NCBI GenBank assembly: GCA_026413865.1
Contig: JAOAKB010000010.1
Coordinates: forward strand, 1 to 46,768
Direction of reading: 5' to 3'
Origin: Nitrososphaeria archaeon
GTDB taxonomy: Archaea; Thermoproteota; Nitrososphaeria; JACIWG01
DNA length: 46,768 nucleotides
In this document: one piece after another, positions 25,937 to 32,132 of the stretch
Numbering within the stretch: the first letter of the stretch is position 1
Layout of the letters: each line of letters opens with the position of its first letter
Notes under the pieces: generated by a model
Seen by the model: only the letters and a program-made list of their open reading frames with translations
What the model was told of the DNA's origin: nothing
Databases searched by the model: none
Made by a program: the position numbers and the translations under genes

Positions 25937-26447
25937 TCTTACCACCAATAATTTCTATAACCTTATTTGCCACTTCCTCCACACCTTTGTCTGTAGTATC
26001 AATCACATAATCTGCTGCCTCCAGATAATAAGGTGTCCTTTTTGATAAAAGTTCCTCAATATTTTTTATGCTATAATTTGTGCCAAGTAATGGTCTGATT
26101 CCCTTTTCTTTCAAGCTTCTTTGAAAGATTGTTTCAGGTGTTGCTTGCAAAAGAAATATTATTCCATTTTCTTTAAGCACTTTCACATTATCTTTGTCGA
26201 GTACAACTCCGCCACCACAATCTATTACTGTATCACACATATTAGACACTTCTCTTACTACTTCCTTCTCAATTTTCCTAAAGAAAGATTCTCCATTCTC
26301 TTCAAAAATTTTAGGTATACTTTTTCCACTTTTTTCAATTATCATTTTATCTGTGCTCACATACTTTTTCCTAAGAATTTCTGCAACTTTCTTTGCTACA
26401 GAAGTTTTTCCAGTAGCCATAAATCCTATAAAAACTATATTCTTCAT
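25911..26447 (-). CDS. aroK: Shikimate kinase, bacterial AroK type
   Basis: A 178-residue P-loop kinase: Walker A GFMATGKT (residues 8-15), the shikimate-binding STDKMI, the Arg in FFRKIEKEV, DCGGGVVLD and the lid Arg in KGIRPLLG. This is the NMP-kinase-fold AroK/AroL family. Most archaea instead use an unrelated GHMP-family shikimate kinase, so this is unusual for an archaeal operon. The ATG at 26447 overlaps the aroE stop (ATGA). The frame extends further upstream only inside aroE. It lies between aroE and aroA, just where the pathway needs it. Confidence 0.92.
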   Translation of the reverse strand: MKNIVFIGFMATGKTSVAKKVAEILRKKYVSTDKMIIEKSGKSIPKIFEENGESFFRKIEKEVVREVSNMCDTVIDCGGGVVLDKDNVKVLKENGIIFLLQATPETIFQRSLKEKGIRPLLGTNYSIKNIEELLSKRTPYYLEAADYVIDTTDKGVEEVANKVIEIIGGKIEYYNKKE

Positions 26448-27304
26448 AACCTTTTTTTCTCCAAAACTTCTAAAGCCGCTTTTTTCATAATATCCAAAGG
26501 CGCCTCTATTCCTGTCCAAATTTTAAAGGAAAGTGCTGCCTGATTCACTAGCATATCAAGTCCGTTTATAATTTTACAGCCAATTTCAACGGCGTCTCTT
26601 AAAAGTCTTGTTTGAAGTGGATTGTAGACTATGTCCATGATTACTAAATCTTTCTTTAAATAGTCTTTTGGGATAGGTGTTTTTTCAACGTCAGGATACA
26701 TTCCAACTGATGTACAATTTATAAGCAAGTCTGCTTCTGTTACGGATTCCTTTATTGAGTAAGTGTCTAAAGTTTTGGCTTCACAATAAACTTTTGTCTT
26801 TTTTCTCAAGTCTTCTGCAAGTTTTATAGCATTTTCTAGTGTTCTATTCAATATAGTTACCTTGCTTGGGTTTTCTAATACAATAAAGTGTGATACTGCT
26901 CTCGCTGCACCGCCAGCACCAACTATCGCAACAATCTTATTTTTTAAGTTAAAGCCATTTTCCTTTATGGCCATTAAAGCTCCCTCTCCATCTGTATTAT
27001 ATCCTTTGAGGACTCCATCCTTGTTCACTATAGTGTTTACAGCACCAATCCTTTCAGCAATTTCGTCGACTTCATTTAGATATTTTACTACTTCAATTTT
27101 GTGTGGGATTGTAACATTTAATCCTTTTATGTTTAAGGCCTTAATGCCTTCAATTGCCTCTTTAAGCATACTCTTTTTAACCTTAAACGCTAGGTAGAGA
27201 TAGTTTAATCCAAGTTTCTGGAAAGCAGCGTTATGTATTATTGGGGAAACAGTATGCTCTATTGGATCGCCTATTAAACAGCATACTCTAGTATCATAAA
27301 CCAT
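26444..27304 (-). CDS. aroE: Shikimate dehydrogenase
   Basis: A 286-residue AroE (3-dehydroshikimate to shikimate, NADPH). CLIGDPIEHTVSPIIHNAAF binds shikimate; GLNVTIPHKIEVVKYL has the catalytic Lys; YNTDGEGA and GAGGAARAVSHF form the nucleotide domain; LNRTLENA suggests NADP preference; INGLDMLVNQAALSF closes the protein. It starts 10 bases after aroD and overlaps aroK by four. Confidence 0.95.
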   Translation of the reverse strand: MVYDTRVCCLIGDPIEHTVSPIIHNAAFQKLGLNYLYLAFKVKKSMLKEAIEGIKALNIKGLNVTIPHKIEVVKYLNEVDEIAERIGAVNTIVNKDGVLKGYNTDGEGALMAIKENGFNLKNKIVAIVGAGGAARAVSHFIVLENPSKVTILNRTLENAIKLAEDLRKKTKVYCEAKTLDTYSIKESVTEADLLINCTSVGMYPDVEKTPIPKDYLKKDLVIMDIVYNPLQTRLLRDAVEIGCKIINGLDMLVNQAALSFKIWTGIEAPLDIMKKAALEVLEKKRL

Positions 27305-27314
27305 AATTTTTCAC

Positions 27315-27986
27315 CTAATATTGAAGTATTTCATGAAACATTTTGTAAATTTCTTCGAGTTTTTCTAAATCTATCTGTCCTCTTGCTGATTCTAAGCCTT
27401 GTCCAATTGAAGCGTAAGTAAAAATTCCTCCAAAGAATGGTGAAAGTATTCTACTTAAGATACCTATATCACCCATGCAAAAAGCAACTATAGATGAAGT
27501 TTTAGAAGTTTCTCTAATTAGTCTAAGTATAGTAAGATTGTCTTCAAACCTTTTTGCAGTAGTAACTATCTTGCATATGTCTGCACCCTGCTTCACTTCT
27601 TGTTCGAAAATTTTTTTTAGCCTTTCCAATGAAGGTGTCCCATTAAAGTTATGGTATGAGATTAAAACTTTTTTACCATCTTCCTTTACATTCTTAACAA
27701 TCTTTCTAATATGAGGTGACTTGAGTTCTATATCAATGTATGCTGCTCCAAAAGTTATGGCTTTTAAAAGCTCTTTAATTCTACTTTCTTCATCACCGTT
27801 CCAGAAACCTCCTTCCTCTTTTCTCCTATTACATGCTATCCATGGTTTTTCTAACATACTTGCACACTTTGTCCATGCTTCTCCTATCATATCTATTCTA
27901 ACTTCAATAAGATCGGACCTATTTGCTACTTTAATACATCTTTTATCAAATTTTGTTATCACTGTACAAACTTTTGGCTTCTGCAT
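27315..27986 (-). CDS. aroD: 3-dehydroquinate dehydratase, type I
   Basis: A 223-residue class I (Schiff-base) dehydroquinase. DLIEVRIDMI contains the conserved Glu, SYHNFNGTPSLERL the catalytic His, and ICKIVTTAKRFEDN the Schiff-base Lys. The C-terminal GQGLESARGQIDLEKLEEI carries the GQ(L/x)xxxxL pattern. It starts three bases after aroB stops. Confidence 0.93.
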   Translation of the reverse strand: MQKPKVCTVITKFDKRCIKVANRSDLIEVRIDMIGEAWTKCASMLEKPWIACNRRKEEGGFWNGDEESRIKELLKAITFGAAYIDIELKSPHIRKIVKNVKEDGKKVLISYHNFNGTPSLERLKKIFEQEVKQGADICKIVTTAKRFEDNLTILRLIRETSKTSSIVAFCMGDIGILSRILSPFFGGIFTYASIGQGLESARGQIDLEKLEEIYKMFHEILQY

Positions 27987-27989
27987 AAT

Positions 27990-29030
27990 TTATGCACCAT
28001 CCTTTAACGTATTCAACACTTCATCTTTTTCTACTTCTTGGATTGTTACTTTACCTATTTCTTGAGGTAATATGAGGACTATTTTACCATACCATGCCTT
28101 TTTATCTCTTACCATTTCTTCAACTATTTTATCTATATGGATTTTTGTTGATGTAGGTAAGCCTGTTTTCTCCAAAAGTTCTTTTACATCATTAACCTGC
28201 TTAAAGCCTGTTACTTTTTCTGCAACCTTGCATGCCATAACCATTCCTATTGAAACAGCAAAACCATGTTTTATTCTATAATTAGACAGCTTCTCTATAG
28301 CATGTCCAAATGTATGTCCAAAGTTCAAGATTCTTCTTAAACCTTCTTCCCTTTCATCCTTAACAACTATCTCTACTTTCATTTCAACACATTTTTCTAC
28401 AATCTTTTGCAGGATATCAGACTCTTTTTTCTTTAAAGTTTCTATGTTTTCTTTTATAAAGTAAAAAAATTTTCTATCAAATATTATACCATACTTGATA
28501 ATCTCTGCAATCCCGTTTAAAAATTCGTTTTCTGGTAAAGTTTCAATAAATTTTGTATCAACTATTGTAAACGAGGGTTGATAGAATGTTCCTATCATGT
28601 TTTTACCGTGAAAATTTATTCCATTTTTTCCACCTATGCTTGAATCAACTTGAGCAAGCAATGTTGTTGGTATTTGGGCAAAATATGTTCCTCTCATGAA
28701 AGTTGATGCTACAAATCCTGTAACATCGCCTACAACCCCTCCTCCTAAAGCTATAATAAGACTCTTTCTAGTATATTTTCCTTCGATAAGCTTTTTCCAG
28801 AGTCTGCTTGCTGTGTTAAGACTTTTGCCCTTTTCTCCAGCATCTATTTCAAATTTTTCAACTTCTTTTAAGCCAATTTCTTTAAAAATATTTTCAAACC
28901 AAATTTTTCCAACGTTTTTGTCTGTAACTACACATACTTTAGACGGATTTAATCTTTTAACTTCCTCCTTAAGATGCTGTATTGCATTTTCTTCAACTAT
29001 TATGCGTCCAATCTTTCCTTCCAAAATCAT
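27990..29030 (-). CDS. aroB: 3-dehydroquinate synthase
   Basis: A 346-residue AroB, the NAD- and metal-dependent cyclase of DAHP to 3-dehydroquinate. ALGGGVVGDVTGFVASTFMRG (NAD), IPTTLLAQVDSSIGGKNGIN, NFGHTFGHAIE (metal His residues) and an upstream EIIKYG Glu are all present. This is the classical sugar-phosphate cyclase, not the archaeal alternative (AroB' using a different precursor), consistent with the E4P-based route also implied by the DAHP synthase next door. The ATG overlaps the aroF stop (ATGA). Confidence 0.95.
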   Translation of the reverse strand: MILEGKIGRIIVEENAIQHLKEEVKRLNPSKVCVVTDKNVGKIWFENIFKEIGLKEVEKFEIDAGEKGKSLNTASRLWKKLIEGKYTRKSLIIALGGGVVGDVTGFVASTFMRGTYFAQIPTTLLAQVDSSIGGKNGINFHGKNMIGTFYQPSFTIVDTKFIETLPENEFLNGIAEIIKYGIIFDRKFFYFIKENIETLKKKESDILQKIVEKCVEMKVEIVVKDEREEGLRRILNFGHTFGHAIEKLSNYRIKHGFAVSIGMVMACKVAEKVTGFKQVNDVKELLEKTGLPTSTKIHIDKIVEEMVRDKKAWYGKIVLILPQEIGKVTIQEVEKDEVLNTLKDGA

Positions 29031-29800
29031 TTCAGTTCACACATCATTTGTTTGAACATTTCAAAGTTAAGCTGCTGTTTTCCATCACTTAGTGCCTTAT
29101 CAGGTTCAGGGTGGACTTCAACCATTATTCCATCGCATCCAACAGCTTTCGAAGCTCTTGCTAATGGTATTACAAGTTTTCTAGAACCGGCTGCATGTGA
29201 CGGGTCCACTATAACTGGAATGCTTGTAAGCTCCTTAACTATAGGCACTGAAGCCAAATCTAATGTGAACCTTGTCTCGGTAACGAAGGTTCTTATACCT
29301 CTCTCACATAATATAACTTTCTCATTTCCCTCACTCATTATGTATTCTGCTGCACATAACCATTCCTCTATTGTTGAACCGAATCCTCTTTTTAAAATTA
29401 CTGGTTTGTTTATTCTGCCAACTTTTTTAAGCAATATATAATTTTGCATGTTTCTTGCACCAATTTGCAGTATATCTGATACCTTATGCACTTCTTCTAA
29501 ACTGTATTCGTCCACGACTTCGGTGACGACAGGTATTTTTACCTCCTTCTTAACCTCATTTATAATCCTTAAGCCTTCGATACCTAAACCTTGAAAGGAA
29601 TATGGTGATGTCCTTGGCTTAAAAATCATTGCACGAAGTATATCTACACCATTTTCTTTAAGAAACTTAGCTGTTTTTAAAAGCTGTTCCTTTGATTCTA
29701 CAGCACATGGTCCAGCTATTATAACGAACTTTCTACCAAATGTAATGCCATCCACTTCTATTAATCGGTCTCTTTTTTCAAGAACATGTTTAAGGTTCAT
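29027..29800 (-). CDS. aroF: DAHP synthase, type I-beta
   Basis: A 257-residue DAHP synthase condensing PEP and erythrose 4-phosphate. IIAGPCAVES (residues 28-36, metal Cys), FKPRTSPYSFQGLG, LQIGARNMQNY, VILKRGFGSTIEEW and PVIVDPSHAAG, then DGIMVEVHPEPDKALSDG, are the I-beta/KDO8PS-like signatures. There is no ACT or chorismate mutase domain, so direct feedback inhibition is not expected and control would fall on transcription. RAMIFKPR replaces the usual RGGAFKPR just before the substrate loop. It overlaps the transketolase C-subunit stop (ATGA). Confidence 0.94.
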   Translation of the reverse strand: MNLKHVLEKRDRLIEVDGITFGRKFVIIAGPCAVESKEQLLKTAKFLKENGVDILRAMIFKPRTSPYSFQGLGIEGLRIINEVKKEVKIPVVTEVVDEYSLEEVHKVSDILQIGARNMQNYILLKKVGRINKPVILKRGFGSTIEEWLCAAEYIMSEGNEKVILCERGIRTFVTETRFTLDLASVPIVKELTSIPVIVDPSHAAGSRKLVIPLARASKAVGCDGIMVEVHPEPDKALSDGKQQLNFEMFKQMMCELK

Positions 29801-30738
29801 GATAACTCACCTTTAACAAAATTTAAAATATTTTTAGTAAAAATTTTTACATTCAATTCACATTTTTCAAGAAGCTGTAGGTAGTTTCTTGAAGATTCAC
29901 CGAACATATCAGGCACACCTAACCTTTTAATCCTAAAACCCTTTTCAGAAAGTATTTCACAAACAGCTGCCCCCATTCCACCAATTATATTATGTTCTTC
30001 GATTGTGACAACTTTATCTGAATTTCCGCAAACCTTATTGAGTTCTCTATCTAAAGGTTTAATTGTGTGAAGATCTACTACAGCAGCATTAAATCCATTC
30101 TCCAACAGTTTCTCTCTTACTTCAAGCGAAAAGTATACCATCAAACCACATGCTATAATTGTTAGATCTGAACCTTCTTCCAAAAGGTTTGCTTTACCAA
30201 AAACAATTTCGTCTTCACTTTCATAAATCTTTGGCGCAAAATCTCTTCCAATTCTCATGTAACAAGGGCCATTTATGTAAACAAGTTGTTTAAGTAGACT
30301 CTTTATAGAAGTTGGATCTGAGGGTACAACAACATTCATTCCAGGCAGAACCCTCATTAAAGCAATATCTTCTAAACATTGGTGTGATGCTCCATCAGCA
30401 AAATCACTTAACCCAGAATGTGTTGCAATAATTTTAACATTAAGCTTGTCCCTTGCAATAGTATTTCTTATTTGTTCCCACCCTCTTAAAATGAACATAG
30501 AGAATCCTGTGACGATCGGAATAAAGCCTTCGAGTGCTAAGCCGGCAGCAATACCTATCATATCTTGTTCACTTATGCCTACATTAATAAATCTGTTAGG
30601 AAACATGTTCCTAAAGATAAATGTTTTAGTGGAAGCACTAACGTCAGGATCTAATACAATCACATTATCATTTTCCTTTCCTATTTCAATTAATGTTTCT
30701 CCAAAAGCTTCTCTTGCACTTGCGATTTGATTACTCAT
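29797..30738 (-). CDS. Transketolase, C-terminal subunit
   Basis: A 313-residue protein holding the pyrimidine-binding and C-terminal domains of transketolase. SAREAFGETLIEIGKENDNVIVLDPDVS, FINVGISEQDMIGIAAGLALEGFIPIV (catalytic Glu in SEQDM) and THSGLSDFADGASHQCLEDIALMR are typical. With the upstream N-subunit it would make the split archaeal transketolase that supplies erythrose 4-phosphate to DAHP synthase. The ATG lies 8 bases inside the N-subunit gene. Confidence 0.92.
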   Translation of the reverse strand: MSNQIASAREAFGETLIEIGKENDNVIVLDPDVSASTKTFIFRNMFPNRFINVGISEQDMIGIAAGLALEGFIPIVTGFSMFILRGWEQIRNTIARDKLNVKIIATHSGLSDFADGASHQCLEDIALMRVLPGMNVVVPSDPTSIKSLLKQLVYINGPCYMRIGRDFAPKIYESEDEIVFGKANLLEEGSDLTIIACGLMVYFSLEVREKLLENGFNAAVVDLHTIKPLDRELNKVCGNSDKVVTIEEHNIIGGMGAAVCEILSEKGFRIKRLGVPDMFGESSRNYLQLLEKCELNVKIFTKNILNFVKGELS

Positions 30739-31786
30739 TAGTTATCACCATCTTATTATAATCTTCTTGACTTGGAATGTAATAGAATATTTTTTTGTCA
30801 ATATGTTCTATTCCACCGTTTCTTTCAGTAAAGGCAATTATTACTGTTGGTTTTTTCTGGTAAACTTTTACTTCTTGAAGAACAGCCACCACTTCTTCAA
30901 ACTTTTTTCCGTCAACTTCAACTACATCCCATCCGAAAGAAATCCACTTTTCCTTTAAAGGTTCCAAACATTTTATTTGTTCAGTAGAACCATTCATTTG
31001 ATAAAGGTTTCTGTCAATGATAGCTATCAAATTGTCTAGTCTGTGAGTTGATGCGCTCATGGCAGCTTCCCAAATCTGTCCTTCATCAAGTTCTCCATCT
31101 CCAAGTAGGACTATAACTTTGCCTTTTCTATTCTTCAACTTTTTACCAAGGGCTATTCCTACACCTATTGATAATCCCTGTCCAAGGGATCCTGTAGAAA
31201 CTAATGTTTCTTGAATAAATCTTTTGTCAGGATGTCCCTGGAGTCTAGAACCGAGTTCACAAAAGTAGGGGAGTTCATTTTCTCCTATAACACCTTCTGT
31301 TGCAAGAACAGCATATAAAGTAAGCGAAGCATGTCCTTTGCTTAAGACAAAAGAGTTTTCAGAACCTATAAGGTTTGGCCTAAAAATCTTGAATATTGCT
31401 GAGATTATATTCGTTGATGATAAAGAGGAGGGAAGGTGTCCTGTTTTAGAACTGTATGCTTGTAAAAATGTTTTTGTTCTAATATTTTGTACAATCTTTT
31501 TATCGCTTTCATTTAAAAAGTGCATTGAACAGTCTACTGGCTCATCATTTATTTCTGGAGAAAGAATTTGTAGAATAATTTCTCCTATCCTAGTAAGTTT
31601 TACTGGTTGAGGATTACCAATTTTCCCATAGGAAACTAAACCTGCTTCTCTTAAAATTTTAAGATTCAACTTTAAGGTTGAGAGTGGTATACCTGTCTTC
31701 TTAGATAATATCTTTAAAAATGATGATGCAGTTAAATCACCATTTTTTGAAACTAAACGTAAAATAAGAACTTGATTCTTGTTCAA
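30731..31786 (-). CDS. Winged-helix DNA-binding domain fused to transketolase N-terminal subunit
   Basis: Residues 1-75 are a winged helix-turn-helix of ArsR/MarR style: ILRLVSKNGDLTASSFLKIL, GIPLSTLKLNLKIL (recognition helix) and a wing, GLVSYGKIGNPQPVKLT. From about residue 95 it is the TPP-binding half of transketolase: SKTGHLPSSLSS (for GHPGGSLS; His kept), SKGHASLTLYA, STGSLGQGLSIGVGIALG and LLGDGELDEGQIWEAA, then IIDRNLYQMNG. It heads the aro operon. The listed start is TTG. The same frame is open back to a TAA at about 31946 and reads protein-like (GRPIPISIEPLSSLKGDDR, AVIAKLFEKAL) without any ATG, GTG or TTG, so the true start is unsettled. A 13-codon ORF from ATG 31824 ends on this TTG (TTGA overlap). 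Confidence 0.85.
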   Translation of the reverse strand: MNKNQVLILRLVSKNGDLTASSFLKILSKKTGIPLSTLKLNLKILREAGLVSYGKIGNPQPVKLTRIGEIILQILSPEINDEPVDCSMHFLNESDKKIVQNIRTKTFLQAYSSKTGHLPSSLSSTNIISAIFKIFRPNLIGSENSFVLSKGHASLTLYAVLATEGVIGENELPYFCELGSRLQGHPDKRFIQETLVSTGSLGQGLSIGVGIALGKKLKNRKGKVIVLLGDGELDEGQIWEAAMSASTHRLDNLIAIIDRNLYQMNGSTEQIKCLEPLKEKWISFGWDVVEVDGKKFEEVVAVLQEVKVYQKKPTVIIAFTERNGGIEHIDKKIFYYIPSQEDYNKMVITNE

Positions 31787-31902
31787 AGCCTTTTCAAAGA
31801 GTTTTGCAATAACGGCTCTATCATCCCCTTTAAGGGAAGATAGAGGTTCTATGGATATTGGAATTGGTCGCCCATATTCACCGGCAAAAGTTCTACAAAG
31901 GT

Positions 31903-31916
31903 TATTTAAAAATATA
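31903..31916 (-). promoter_or_regulatory. TATA-like element of the aro operon
   Basis: TATATTTTTAAATA on the minus strand. The implied transcript start near 31880 lies about 95 bases before the TTG start at 31786, or just ahead of a possible upstream non-canonical start in the same frame. Confidence 0.4.
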
Positions 31917-32067
31917 ATGGACAGGTGAATATAACCCTCAAAAAATTATTTTAATCACCATTTTTTTCTAGTCATAAAATGTTGACCAATAAATTTATTA
32001 ACTAGGTTAAACTTCCCACTTGTCCAACAACATGGGCACATTCACTATTTCAAATAAAATAAACGTG

Positions 32068-32095
32068 TATAAAGTTGGTCTACTTCAAGTAGACC
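32068..32095 (+). promoter_or_regulatory. ilvB promoter with 19-base palindromic operator
   Basis: A TATA box, TATAAA (32068-32073), is followed after three bases by GGTCTACTTCAAGTAGACC (32077-32095), a perfect dyad of two 9-base arms around a single C. The expected transcript start, about 25 bases after the TATA box, falls at the end of the palindrome. A dimeric repressor bound here would block polymerase at the ilv-leu-phe operon. A seven-base half-site (GTAGACC) recurs before the binding-protein gene near 44380, possibly by chance. Confidence 0.7.
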
Positions 32096-32116
32096 TTTTA
32101 CAAATTATTATCCTTT

Positions 32117-32126
32117 AAGGAGGTGA
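32117..32126 (+). promoter_or_regulatory. ilvB: Shine-Dalgarno of ilvB
   Basis: AAGGAGGTGA, a near-perfect match to the 16S rRNA 3' end, with GGAGG ending nine bases before an ATA codon at 32133. No ATG, GTG or TTG lies at a suitable distance in any coding frame, so this site decides the ilvB start. Confidence 0.75.
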
Positions 32127-32132
32127 ATTTAA

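Larger units (their letters stand above)
31787..32132. other. Divergent control region between the aro and ilv-leu-phe operons
   Basis: About 346 bases serve both operons. For aro (minus strand): a TATA-like TATATTTTTAAATA at 31903-31916 predicts a transcript start near 31880. The dyad CCCTT-T-AAGGG lies at 31826-31836 in that leader. A perfect 12-base palindrome, AATAAATTTATT, is at 31988-31999, in the middle. For ilv (plus strand): TATAAA at 32068-32073, palindrome 32077-32095 and Shine-Dalgarno 32117-32126. The stretch 31920-32060 is otherwise A/T-rich and unassigned. Shared regulation of the two operons is inferred from the layout. Confidence 0.5.
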
